Position numbers and translations under genes: made by a program
Shown: in pieces, positions 1 through 9,948 of the stretch
Layout: every line of letters begins with the position of its first letter
Position numbering within the stretch: the stretch's first letter is position 1
Notes under the pieces: generated by a model
What the model was told of the DNA's origin: nothing
What the model saw: only the letters and a program-made list of their open reading frames with translations
The model's database searches: none
From: Sphaeroforma sirkka
Lineage: Eukaryota > Opisthokonta > Ichthyosporea > Ichthyophonida
NCBI GenBank assembly: GCA_001586965.3
Contig: LUCW03000070.1
Location: forward strand, 1 to 22,500
Direction: 5' to 3'
DNA: 22,500 nucleotides

Positions 1-1
1 A

Positions 2-1530
2 AATCTTCGCCAGTTAACTGGGCTATGCAATAAGGTGGACACAGCACTTGCCAAAGAACATGCACCTGAAGATGCCAAGAACGCAACAATCCGTTTGGAA
101 TTGACCCTTTGCTTTTCGAGGGCCAATACTCAATTAAAACCCTGGGACTTGGACCAGGCGACAGTGAGTGAAGATTTTTCTTGAGACTCAGCCTGAACAG
201 GCAGTGCAACAACATTGGGCTCCTCAATACCCAACGCCGTCAGAGTCGACACTCAATCGCCAGTTACCTAACAAAAAGTCTAACAATATGGACCAACTCA
301 GCCCCATGAAACGTAAAATTAGGCGTACGAAGCCTATACCTCAGGTAGCACCTTACGGTAATGTCCATGTCACTCGCAGAGAGCGGTTGTTGTAGAACGA
401 TCAAAATCGGGTGCAAACAATTCCGACTCCTGAGGAGATGCCGCGCTTAATGGCCCGGATTGGTATCAGGACTCGAAGACTTTGGTGAAATCGCCCGGTA
501 GAAATTTTCTGCAACCGGCGGATTTACACTTGGATATGGACATTCCCGGGAATTTATCGTCGTCAGCAAAGCGTTCTTTTGATGCCTTCCGCAGAGTGAT
601 GAAGTCCCGCAGCAACAGATGAACCAGAATCGTATGGCAACGAACTTATTTCGTGATAAGTTGCAACGTCACCGCAAACCACGTTCACCAGATGAATTAC
701 AGGAGAATTCTCAGGATGCAGAGAATGTCCCTATTGAGACGATTGCATACCGCAAGCACCTTCCTGTTCATTATGACCGATACTTGGCAGACCCACAGGC
801 AGTGAACCGTTATAAACGCTCAGAACATATGGAGCCTAGCATTACTGCATCGACTGTGGCCGAGATGAAAATGCATGTTTTTCAGCTAACACAGCGCATT
901 GTGGAGGCAGAAGCAGATGGACAGATAGACGATGCGCGCTACAGGGCCTAATTTGTGCGTCGAATGAGATTTTGAAGACGTGTTCAATAACGGTTGACAA
1001 ACGAACACCGAAGGGATGGCCACCCAACCCACAGGCAACTATTATTTGGACAATCCGCAGAAGATACAGTTACATACGTTTATCTTGGACTGGCATAAAA
1101 ATGCGTGATTTCACAAGCTAGAGCCGATTCACATGCAAATGGGTTTACATCGAGCTCTGCAGCATGAAGGGGCTCCTAAGGCGCTATTGGATTTTATTGT
1201 GGAAAACGAACAAAAATTGCAGTCTATGACATTTGAGGATGTATTGTACGTACACAAGAACAAGACTTGGAGGGTAATGCATGCCGCCAATTGTTAGCAT
1301 GCACGATGCTGAAACCGTCGGTACTGCTTGATACTCAGATTCGTGATTTTGAACGCCAGGTGGAGCTCATGGAAATGCGACAGTATGACGACCCCCTACA
1401 AGTATACCGCACCCATGGCATACTGAATGTTATACGCCAAGCTGCTGGTGGGGCGTACGTCACGTACAAGGGAAACGCTTATGTTCAATTCTGTATTAAG
1501 AGAAGAAAGAAAGCAGTACAGTATTATTAG
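2..1530 (+). pseudogene. Degenerate protein-coding relic, function not recognised
   Basis: The reading moves through several plus-strand frames, each with protein-like composition: 2-184 (partial, runs in from the window edge), 168-488 with one internal stop at 393-395, about 470-622, 619-951, a short open stretch to about 1040, about 1040-1290 and 1267-1530. Together they would make roughly 500 residues. The middle is rich in charged and Pro/Gln residues (for example HRKPRSPDELQENSQDAEN). The later part has helical, gag- or capsid-like texture (GLHRALQHEGAPKALLDF), and the end is basic (KRRKKAVQYY). I see no catalytic motif, zinc knuckle or membrane segment. At least five frame changes or stops rule out a working single-exon gene, and I saw no clear splice sites to rescue it. 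It could be a retroelement gag, a captured viral gene or a host pseudogene. That it was once coding is fairly clear; what it encoded is not. Confidence 0.5.
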
Positions 1531-3600
1531 TTATTATATCATATAAAAGTAACCGCCAGACACATAGGCGAATGAGAGGAGAACAATTGTTTAACTTTCA
1601 CAAACAATATGCTTTTAGACTAATGCGTTTTACGCTTTTAGTCCAATGTGTTTACGTATATATTTACAGAAAACCCTGTCCTAGAAATGGGCCTATTTTT
1701 TTCCAATTTCTCAACAACACAAACGTTTTTTAAAACGTTACTGTTTTGTCATAAACTTTAAACGGCTTGTAAAAACGTTATCATTCATAAACATATAGTA
1801 ACCAACATATAACACATAGATAAAACACGAATATCTCAACAAATACAGACGCTACGACACTCATCTTTTCTCACATAATAGCGGAAGACATGGGCGTTAT
1901 AGCTAAAGGGCTTACGCATAACAACACACCATAGGGTCATACATATGAGTGTTTGAACTCGAGATCAAATTCAATCGAATTTAAAAACAATGGCATTTTA
2001 GATTACAAATAGATTTAAACACGGAAATATTCAATACACAGATAGGACATAATAAACACATCACAATTGAACACACACATACCAAATAGATTCTAATAGA
2101 TTCGGACCAGTATATCTCAATTTGATGCCAGATTACTTTGCATATACATGGTACAGTGATTATAACAGAGTTGTTTTTTTACAATATATACAACAATAAA
2201 TAATAACAGACAAAGTTCACTACGATATCATGGATAATGATTCCATAACATAACGAACTTATCGTCAGGATATGACGTCACACTAGATACACAGTGTGAG
2301 ATTGGTTTATGCGGTAATGATTTAGCTTAAATATCATATAATGCAATACAACACGACACATTGTACAGCTGCTTGGCATCAATGATAATCTTGTACTTAT
2401 AATTACTTATAAACAACAGCACGCATGAAACAAAAGAGACTTATAGGTACGTTGATATACACACGACATTGGGATGCTAGTACTACTAATTATACCGAAA
2501 TAGCTAACATCGTTAATGCAAGTAGTCACAATAAAATATTAAAACAATAACATAACATATACAGACATGAAGGAAATCAACAGATGATATCGACTGCGAA
2601 TGTCAACACAGTAGTTTATACATACGTACACTGCACTTGTACTGCACAAAATGCATGAAATCACAGAATAATAGGTAATTCGTACACATACAATGTTACA
2701 TACATAATCATACAACAGGTCAGATGGATCCGCTTCATAAACTGGCAAGTCATAGTATTGAGTATAAGGCCACGAATACTCTTCTTTAGACAGGAGTTAA
2801 TGAACCATGGATATACATAATACGCGAACACATAAAGGGTTCAATAACAAAGCACATATAGGAATTATGCAGTTTCATACAGTATATTTTAGCAGTACAT
2901 TTGTATTATAATTTTGATATATAGAATAGGTAGAAACATACGAGAAATTAAAAATAAACGATAAACGTTTTTTGGATATTATACCGAGATAGCATACAAA
3001 CGTTTTAACGTTAAACATTCATGAGAGACTCATAGTCACACATGCAAGATGTGCCAAATTAGGGCACACATTGGAAATATATTTTCACTTGACTATTACA
3101 CATAGGGCGTTATAAATAGCAACGAATTAGGAAGGTTGACAACCAAAAGAAATTAAAACGTAATATATATAGTAGAATTTCTATCAATATAATCGCAAGG
3201 TAGGAAAACGACAAGACATAAATTTACAACTGGATATATGTGTATTTATTAATTTATTCATTGATTTCATTAGAAATAAAAGATAAAACAACAAGAACAA
3301 GAGTTAGGTATATACAACACAATAAAACATGTTTTAAATATTTTTATATAAAACAGATACTTTCGTCTGTTTACAGTTGCCTGCGTCTTACTTTAGCTAC
3401 GAGTATTTACGACATAAGTAATAAATAATCAGTAAATAATAATTATAACGTTGAAATAATACCACGGTCCGTGTAGGATATTCCTTTTGTATTTTCATTA
3501 TTATTCAGTTACAGAATTATGGCTCAAATAATCGTTGGAAAAATACCAGCACTCAACTTGGCGGGGCTGTGGACAAAGTACCGTAGACGGGGACTTAGGG
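1531..3600. other. AT-rich region without a recognisable gene
   Basis: About 2 kb of AT-rich sequence. The open frames at 2539-2748 (minus) and 3240-3428 (plus) are short and low in complexity, and I do not call them genes. It contains a perfect hairpin at 1722-1739 (arms AACGTTTT/AAAACGTT) and an isolated 8-bp CRE-type palindrome TGACGTCA at 2273-2280. No RNA gene was seen. Confidence 0.6.
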
Positions 3601-3808
3601 CCGGACCAGAGGACCGGACCTAAGAGGGAAGAAGTTAGGACCGAACCAGTGGCTCGGACTTAAGAGGATTTATTGAGGCTGAATCAGGGGCTCAGACCTA
3701 GGAGGAGTTACTGCGGTCGACCCAGAGGCTCAGACCTAAGAGCGGCAGACCCAGAGGCTCAGATCTAAGAGGATTTATTGATGATCGGACCCGAGCACCG
3801 GATTAGAT
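3601..3808. repeat. Degenerate tandem repeat, about 5-6 units of 29-40 bp
   Basis: Successive units share a core of the form GACCCAGAGGCTCAGACCTA followed by AGAGG, with spacers of varying length such as ATTTATTGA. The two units starting near 3718 and 3747 are nearly identical and lack the long spacer. The block is much more GC-rich than its surroundings. Arrays of this kind are common in LTR U3 regions and in minisatellites; neither reading is proven here. Confidence 0.65.
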
Positions 3809-4041
3809 AGTAGAATATAATTTAATGAGATAGAATGATGGCTCGTACTAATTAGTAACTAGGGAGAACGAAATCTTAGATACGGAGATTTATACAATCT
3901 GCCGTTGTTAGAGAAAATCTCGTCTTGCACAAAGACATGATTAATAAATACAGCAGACGCGCCGTTCATATCGGCACTTCTGACTGAGTTCACTTATTTC
4001 AGACTTAACACTCTTTATTGTGTCACTTGGTTTTGACTACA
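3809..4041. other. Non-coding stretch, possibly part of an LTR
   Basis: No gene is seen. An AATAAA lies near 3945, and the stretch ends in ...ACTACAACA at 4044, directly before the retropepsin scrap. Together with the upstream repeat block and a TG at 3472, it could be one LTR of about 570 bp (TG...CA). No second copy is present in the window, so this stays a suggestion. Confidence 0.2.
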
Positions 4042-4088
4042 ACAGATATGCTATCCATAACGAAACAACTAATTTGATTTTGGTAAAT
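4042..4088 (+). pseudogene. Scrap of Ty3-type protease gene
   Basis: About 46 bases match the protease gene of the large element at about 9693-9738, in the same orientation. The translation is AIHNETTNLIL here and DIHNETTNLIL there. Homology stops exactly where the LTR copy begins at 4089 (TGTAGAAATACGG). This is what an internally deleted copy of the same family would leave: a piece of protease joined directly to an LTR. Confidence 0.7.
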
Positions 4089-4435
4089 TGTAGAAATACG
4101 GCCTCCGGTCAGTCTAAAATTTCAAGATCAAACGAGATAACACGTTGGTTTTTATTTGTATTTAAAATAATTTCTTTTCCAATATTTCCAAAGTGTTCTA
4201 AATTCACTTTGATGGCTCCAATAGCCTGAGAATTTGGTATGACTCATTTACTTGGACCTATTTGAGACGATAGTAGATGTGGGATATTATAAACTAAATT
4301 TTATAATCTCTGAACTACTACTTACAGGTTTTGGTCTTCCCGCCAATCTCCAAAATCCAATAAGTCTTTTTTTTTTTTTTTTCTTCTAAAACATTAATTA
4401 GTAATTACCGTAGTATACTGCTTCTAGACTGTCTA
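4089..4435 (+). repeat. LTR copy 1 of the Ty3-type family (internally deleted)
   Basis: Starts with TG (TGTAGAAATACGG) and matches 6747-7396 closely over its first 275 bases, with a long identical run around 4200-4350. It resumes at the shared end CTGCTTCTAGACTGTCTA. Between the two parts, copy 2 has about 310 extra bases. Copy 1 has only a T tract followed by CTTC and TAAAACAT, both of which also occur at the edges of that extra stretch in copy 2. This suggests copy 1 lost it by deletion. Confidence 0.75.
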
Positions 4436-4641
4436 CTTCTGTAGTCTCATACAAAAAGGGGACCAGTACCAAACCAGCACTGAAACTGACAAAGTCGAAG
4501 AAGTATTATAACACATACAAGGCTAGAGAGCTCAGACTTAAATTAAACCATCAGATTCATACTACAGAATCACGTATACCATCAAAACACAACTAATCAT
4601 GAAGAAGATACAGGTTTTAGTATCAAAAGAAATAAGTAACT

Positions 4642-5030
4642 TGTGATGCACTCCACAATCACAAACACTACATGAGAGACTACAGGTCTCAGGCCAGATT
4701 TTGCAGCAAGGAACCATCTTTGATTTATGGATTTATGGAAGTTAGCTCACTCCCTAGGGCTAAGACATCAGAGTTAGCTCACTCCCGAAAGCTAATCAAA
4801 CTGCTCAAATTACTCTCAAGAGTTGAGTTATCACTTAACCAACTTCCGAGAGCAGATTAAGTTTCTCGACCGATTCCCGAGAGTGGATTAAGCCTGCCAA
4901 CCGCAACATTCTAATAATAGCTGCGGCTCTATGTGAGTCACCACCTATAAAAGGCATCATGTAATCACCGTGAGATTCAGATGCAGAGAAGTTGAAATAG
5001 AAAAGCATCGAAGTGTTAAAGTATTCCGCA
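4642..5030 (+). promoter_or_regulatory. LTR- or promoter-like region with duplicated motifs and TATA box
   Basis: GTTAGCTCACTCCC is repeated at 4741-4754 and 4773-4786. A second pair, TTCCGAGAGCAGATTAAG and TTCCCGAGAGTGGATTAAG, lies at 4844-4861 and 4874-4892. A good TATA box (TATAAAAGG) follows at 4946-4954. The stretch can be bounded as TG (4642) to CA (5030), immediately before the inverted-repeat element. The pattern of repeated upstream motifs, TATA box and transcript start resembles an LTR U3-R layout, but there is no second copy to confirm the ends. Confidence 0.35.
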
Positions 5031-5031
5031 T

Positions 5032-5100
5032 AAGGTTTCTCAAACTGACCATATGAGATTTTACCCTGGCCAGCCCAAGCGGCTGAACTCTAGCACAAAA
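5032..5100 (+). repeat. Left inverted repeat of the 1.7-kb segment
   Basis: Pairs with 6664-6734 in inverted orientation. The shared core includes TTTACCCTGGCCA and CCCAAG. It sits at the end of the LTR-like region and covers a possible start codon at 5053. Confidence 0.75.
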
Positions 5101-5403
5101 ATCTTAGGTATAATACCAAAGGACACTACACTAGTATATAAGATTGGAAAACACGGTCCACAATCCATGGACATAAACACTCCTATCGTCAGTAACAATC
5201 ACAAGAACACATTCCAAATTCAATGGACACAAACATTCAAAATTTCAATGCACAATCGCAGCATAGACATCAGAAGCATATACGAAGCACAAGGCCACAA
5301 AAACAGCGCAGAGCATAACTCATCCATAAATAGATTCAATAATTTGCAACGCCAAACATTAAAAAAAATACATATAATCACAATACACAAAGACAACAGA
5401 TAG
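5053..5403 (+). CDS. Open frame of 116 codons, doubtful
   Basis: Starts inside the left inverted repeat and runs through the A/C-rich region. The protein is rich in Asn, Ile, Lys, His and Gln, with no domain I recognise. The base bias alone could keep this frame open, because T-starting stop codons are rare in A/C-rich sequence. Listed only because it follows a TATA-like promoter in the same orientation. Confidence 0.12.
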   Translation: MRFYPGQPKRLNSSTKILGIIPKDTTLVYKIGKHGPQSMDINTPIVSNNHKNTFQIQWTQTFKISMHNRSIDIRSIYEAQGHKNSAEHNSSINRFNNLQRQTLKKIHIITIHKDNR

Positions 5404-6026
5404 TCCTAAACACGACATCAATGCAAACAACGACAGATTATATAGAGACAGCAAGTACCCAAATCAAGTGCATGTCAAAAATAGCAGCACAACAACAAAA
5501 TATTGGAGCCTATCTGAAAGGCAACAGTACACAACACAACGTATCCTGATAACACATCAGATCATGGAATACACGTATACACCATCACCACAAAAGAGAG
5601 ACATATGGCACACATTATATACTGCACAGATACAGATACAAAAATAGGTCGGTACAATAACACAATATAGAACCATAGGAAAAAATAAAACCCAAAAGCC
5701 CAAGAGTTTTTGATACTTCGTAAACAAAGAATCTGAGGAACCATAAACCAAGGAGACCAACCCAGTCAAAGTTTATAAAAATCCATGACATAAACCAACA
5801 TAAACCAAAGTTTATCGGCTCAAACCAAAAACACCACAAATAGACCAAGGTACCACAGACTCAGTCAGTTCAATCAAACCAAGGGTACACACTGCGTCCA
5901 GCACAGTCATCGGACACCACGGGGAACGCCACATCAAAGTAAATAATCGATCTTGACACAGAACCAACGCATTTAAAAAACTATAAATTATAAGTTCGGG
6001 ATCGAACAATAAGTTCTAACATTACA

Positions 6027-6460
6027 TTGAATACTGATCGCACAGAACAGTCAATGACGTCTGTGCCCTATCAACGAACACAAGCAGCACGCAGGAGTCT
6101 ACGCTCACAAGTGACTTCATACCGTACACACACACGGGGGAGAACAAGTCGCACTGCCAGAACCAGACCAGTACAAACAGACACGATGCCAGTCTCCCAA
6201 GCATCTTCACCCCCTACACAACGGAGAGGTTAAACCCTGATGAGCCCACACCAGCAAGAGCTCCATAAGATCCAGCAATGAATATGTACAACTTAGTCAT
6301 GAACAAGACTGTCTACGAGGGCAAGTACTACATTGTAGATATACTAGTGGACAAGTTATTAACGCAAACGGTGGATGACCCCATTGACATACGGGCACTC
6401 CACAAACTCCGTAAAGCAGTTTACACACATGGTAGACATTGTGAATGCACCCACAAATGA
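6027..6460 (+). CDS. Two short open frames, possibly remains of a gag-like gene
   Basis: 6027-6233 encodes a basic Arg/Thr/Ser/Gln-rich peptide (SLRSQVTSYRTHTRGRTSRT). 6278-6460 encodes a 60-residue peptide with ordinary composition (YYIVDILVDKLLTQTVDD). They are in different frames, 44 bases apart, inside the inverted-repeat element. They could be broken pieces of one protein, but neither has a family motif. Confidence 0.2.
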
Positions 6461-6663
6461 AGAACCATTGCTAATAAACGCAAAATGATATTGCTTACAC
6501 ACCTATTTCTTTACTTCCTAACCCACGAGACCAAAGATTGCACATAGACATACAAATCGTTAGAGTATAATGTAGTAGACTTTAAATAAAGTGCAAATGT
6601 ATCCAAAGTATGGTGCATTCGAATGAATTTATTTATGATCTCACCCTCAGTTATATACTGATG

Positions 6664-6734
6664 GTGTTTGTACTAGTGTTCAACCACTTGGGTTGGCCAG
6701 GGTAAAAACTCATATGATCAGTATGAGAAACCTT
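6664..6734 (-). repeat. Right inverted repeat of the 1.7-kb segment
   Basis: Reverse complement of 5032-5100 with scattered mismatches and one or two indels. It ends 12 bases before the TG that opens LTR copy 2 at 6747. Confidence 0.75.
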
Positions 6735-6746
6735 TTTTAAACAGAA

Positions 6747-7399
6747 TGTAGAAATACGGTCTCCGGTCAGTCTAAAATATCAAGATCAAATGAGATAACA
6801 TATTGGTTTTTAATTGTATTTAAAATAATTTAATACAAGTTCTTTTCCAATATTTCCAAAATATTCTAAATTCACTTTGATGGCTCCAATAGCCTGAGAA
6901 TTTGGTATGACTCATTTACTTGGACCTATTTGAGACGATAGTAGATGTGGGATATTATAAACTAAATTTTATAATCTCTGAACTACTACTTACAGGTTTT
7001 GGTCTTCCCGCCAATCTCCAAAATCTAGTAGGTCTTTTTCTTTTTTAACTTTTCTTCAGATGGAACTTTATTTATAGCAGCCAATGTATTAACTTGACTT
7101 ACGTTCTTATGTCTATTTACAAATTAGGCAAGTGGTCATGAACATTTAGTAATTCTAGTGAAAATTATTTAATAAAGAACAGCTAGAGGTGCGTCCTGTG
7201 TGATCGAGGATATTAAGTCTCTTACCAAGAGGCAGTCCCGATCATTCTTACACAAGCTACCACTGCTAAATCCTAACTGACTTAAATTGTATTTTAGTTT
7301 ATATAACATAGTTTAAAACATAGAAAGATCCATCAAAGTTTACATATTTTTCAGTTATTTAGCAGTTACTGTAGTGTACTGCTTCTAGACTGTCTAACA
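6747..7399 (+). repeat. LTR copy 2 (5' LTR of the Ty3-type element)
   Basis: Opens with TGTAGAAATACGG and can be closed at ...TCTAACA (7399), giving TG...CA termini and about 650 bp. It matches 4089-4435 at both ends. The middle 7034-7347 is absent from copy 1 and present in inverted form at 13921-14238. The gag start follows 131 bases later. I could not identify a primer-binding site just downstream. Confidence 0.75.
7034..7347 (-). repeat. 310-bp inverted repeat, left copy
   Basis: Pairs with 13921-14238 in inverted orientation at roughly 90% identity by eye, including runs such as CTAACTGACTTAAATTGTAT and a long match around 7185-7260. On the minus strand the unit ends with AATAAA (7067-7072 in complement) followed about 20 bases later by an A tract (T tract 7035-7046). 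Confidence 0.9.
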
Positions 7400-7529
7400 A
7401 TTGCTTACTATCCAGCGACGGACTGAAAGTATTCTATAAAACCTCATAGTGGCTAATACTACCCTAAATTAGCTACACGCTAGTTACTATACCTGGATTT
7501 TATTAATTTTTCTATATTGAGCTATTACT
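7400..7529 (+). other. Short untranslated leader between LTR and gag
   Basis: About 130 bases between the proposed LTR end and the first gag ATG. No primer-binding site matching a familiar tRNA 3' end was recognised. Confidence 0.4.
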
Positions 7530-9451
7530 ATGGCTAAAGAAAATTCTAAGGGCAAGGGAGCCGCCAGCTCTAAGCCTGCTAAGCCTGTTGAGGTTCCTGA
7601 GGTTACTGGGGACACTGGTCCGTCTGGTACTGAGCCTGCCGCTGAAGCTGTAGGGGACGCCGTTTCTGAGCTTGGTTCTGATGAAAACTCTGAGGATGAC
7701 TCGTCGGACCCTAAAGCCTTGGAAGAGGAGGTCTCAACTGCCGCGGAAAGGCTCGCCAGCGTCCGTGTATCTCCAAGTAGTGCAGCCCAGGGCATCAGCT
7801 CGCCATCTAACCGCGAAAATTCAGATATTGGAAAGACCATATCTCCCGAACAAGTGGAGGAATCGTCTCGAGATCGACGGTTTATTACTACTGAAAGTCA
7901 GCCCAATCCACCTATCAATTCGTGAAATTTCATTGCGTGCCTCGCCACTGAATGCCTCGCCACCGAATGTTGGGGCGGAAAACGTGAATGTTGGGGACGT
8001 CATTTCTCGACAACGAGTGGTTGGATCTTCTTAATCTCGACGTCATTTAAACCGCAAAGATGAGCTTTTAAAGGAGCTAGCTGCTGCCGCAGTTTCTGAC
8101 CCTTCGATCTTATCCCACGTGGCCGATATACTTCCTATACCAAAAAAAAATTGTTCCGAGCCGGTATTCAAACTTGAGGTCCTCTGGTTTATCAACCAAC
8201 AGGTTTACCACTGAGCCAGTTACCGCTTGCGAAGTGGGTAAAACCTCAAAATATAACCTCTTTAGCTCAGTAGCTACAATCGACCACCCTCTCGACAAAC
8301 CTAACCCTGTCAGAGGCTATGATCGTATGGAGATCGATGGGGCTTACCACCCTCATAGCATCGATCCTCATTTACCATCTAACCCTGGTAATTGCGACTT
8401 TGCTAATCGTTATACCAGTACCTCACTAGAGAGTACCCACTCTAGCACTGAAGACGAGGAAATGAGAACTAGACAACAACGTCTCAGGCTATTACGTTCT
8501 GGTGTGCAAGTCCTTGAGGACCGTCTATTGAATTACTCTGACCTTGACGATAAGAAAGCGGATAACATTCGCTATCTAATCGATAACAAGAGAAAGGAGA
8601 TAGAATCCATCTTGGCACTAGCAGCCCGTCGCACTGAGCGCGAACCTCGTGAACGCTTCGAACCAAGCTTTATAAAGCATCTAGGTAACGCGAAGGCTGA
8701 GGTCGATTTCTCTACGAAGGAGAGTACAGTGGAGACACTAAAGGCTTTTGACCAACTTAAGGAGTCTGCCAGCCTTAAGAATAAGCAGATGATGAATGCC
8801 TTTATTCATTTCTGTGAGTCAGAGGAATGTAAAATTATCTTGAAGGCCTATGAGCCCAACTGGAAAGCCCTACCCTGGCGCCAGTTGCGTGAGAATATAC
8901 TTAACGCTTTCTTTGAAGATGCACTTAACCGTGAACTTCTAGAGTCTCGCAAGACCTTTGCGAACTATACTACTATTCGAGGTGCTCTAGCTCATATGAC
9001 ACATATGAACACTCGGATGGGAGGTCGTACCTATACTGGCGAATATTTATTAATTTGTCACATGATGGAGACTCTGGGGGCTAGCCTCTTTAAGAAGGTC
9101 AATGATGATATTATCGCCTATAGTGATTTGCGATCTATGCCTTGGTCTGTCTTTGAGAAGATAGTTCAAAGCATACCAACTCATCTACTAGAGTACTTAG
9201 TACCTCGAGCTTTACCCAGCCCGCTAAGCGTATCGCGACAGAGAATAACACTGCGCATAATACTAAGAAACCTCGCACTACTACTGGAGGTGGTAAAGTA
9301 TCTAATTCTACTGAACCAAAGGGTGAAAGGAAGGAGAGAGCACCTTACAAGAAGTGTGGTTACAACCTCACTAAACGTGATGGCAAGTGGAATGGTAAAC
9401 ACGACTCTGTTAAGTGTGCACCCGGCAAGCCAAACTTTGGGCACTATATGA
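7530..9451 (+). pseudogene. gag (nucleocapsid precursor), frameshifted
   Basis: Gag would form the retrotransposon particle and bind its RNA. The frame starts at 7530 with an acidic, Ser/Pro/Glu-rich N-terminus (MAKENSKGKGAASSKPAKP), runs to 7925, and continues in another frame with a stop at 8032-8034 to about 8140. It then breaks at a tRNA-like insertion and resumes at about 8240 in the long frame ending at 9451. The central part, about 8460-9180, has a helical capsid-like stretch (DQLKESASLKNKQMMNAFIHF; NWKALPWRQLRENILNAFF). After a frame change near 9160-9200, a Cys/His-rich tail appears in the protease frame (about 9310-9495), including NFGHYMKEC, the second half of a CCHC zinc knuckle. 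The first Cys pair is incomplete. At least three lesions make it non-functional. Confidence 0.75.
8142..8225 (-). pseudogene. tRNA-like relic (Ile-GAT-like) inside gag
   Basis: On the minus strand, TGGCTCAGTGG (complement of 8208-8218) is a perfect pol III A box. It is followed by GGTTGATAAACC, like an anticodon arm with GAT, then AGTTTGAATAC (complement of 8164-8174), which matches 8 of 11 B-box positions. A run of nine T (complement of 8142-8150) follows, as in a pol III terminator. The acceptor and T stems do not pair, and the anticodon loop is one base short, so a working tRNA is unlikely. The gag frame breaks here, which would fit insertion of a tRNA pseudogene or the head of a tRNA-derived SINE. 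A chance resemblance is possible. Confidence 0.4.
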
Positions 9452-9930
9452 AAGAGTGTACTACTTGCAAGGGTACTAACGATGATTGCAAGAACATGGC
9501 GGACGTCCAAGTTAAGCACCGACAGTTCTATATGTGTGCACTAGAGCAAGATTATGAGAAAAAGTTCAATAAAATCTATACCAAAGGAGATGAACGTATA
9601 TTTCAAACCGTTTATGTAAATGGAGAAAAAGTTATAGCACTTTTTGATCCAGGGGCTGAAGTCTCTGCTATCTCACGCCGAGTAGCCTACGCTACAGATA
9701 TGGATATCCATAACGAAACAACTAATTTAATCTTGGGAAATGGCAAAGTTACCACTTGCGAAGAAGCCATTGACTATGTACACATAATGTTGTCAGATAG
9801 AAGAGAAGTAAAGACTCACCTAATCGTTACTGACATGTCTCAGAAATACGATTTAATTATAGGTATGACTGATCTTCTCAGTTTAGGTGTAACTCTCACT
9901 GGTCTGCCTAATGGGCTAGACCCAAATTAA
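9160..9930 (+). pseudogene. Gag tail and retropepsin-like protease with altered active site
   Basis: The frame is open from about 9160; its first ATG is at 9448. After the Cys/His-rich nucleocapsid tail comes a retropepsin: the strand FQTVYVNGEKVIALF, the active-site loop DPGAEVSAIS, and the second-half motif YDLIIGMTDLLSLGVTL, which corresponds to the conserved I-(I/L)-G strand. The family active site is D-(S/T)-G-A. Here Ser/Thr is replaced by Pro (codon CCA at about 9648-9650), which should abolish activity. The frame ends in TAA at 9928-9930, and the RT region continues in the same frame just after it. Protease would normally cut Gag-Pol into mature proteins. Confidence 0.8.
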
Positions 9931-9948
9931 GATCAGTCAGATGATAAC

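Larger units (their letters stand above)
5032..6734. mobile_element. 1.7-kb segment bounded by inverted repeats, probable non-autonomous or decayed element
   Basis: The ends 5032-5100 and 6664-6734 are imperfect inverted copies, with about 9 differences by eye over 70 bases and the outer edge at AAGGTTTCTC. The interior from about 5150 to 6230 has a marked strand bias, with A and C common and G and T sparse on the plus strand, unlike both flanks. No transposase, reverse transcriptase or recombinase motif is visible. A promoter-like region with a TATA box lies just upstream of the left end, so the unit may be the 5' part of a retroelement whose leader was copied in inverted form at the right. 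A DNA transposon with terminal inverted repeats is the other option; no clear target-site duplication was found. Confidence 0.5.

Noticed and set aside
2273..2280. TGACGTCA (CRE palindrome)
   Set aside because: A lone 8-mer far from any gene; chance occurrence is plausible.
3472..4044. A complete LTR bounded by TG and CA
   Set aside because: There is no second copy or target duplication; only the end next to the protease scrap is suggestive.
5990..6010. Possible tRNA B box (TGTTCGATCCC) on the minus strand
   Set aside because: No A box is present at a suitable distance, and the surrounding sequence does not fold as a tRNA.
6233..6262. CTGATGAG resembling a hammerhead ribozyme core
   Set aside because: No matching GAAA core and no helices at the required positions were found.
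9160..9210. Programmed -1 frameshift between gag and protease
   Set aside because: No heptameric slippery sequence was seen, and many other lesions make a random mutation more likely.
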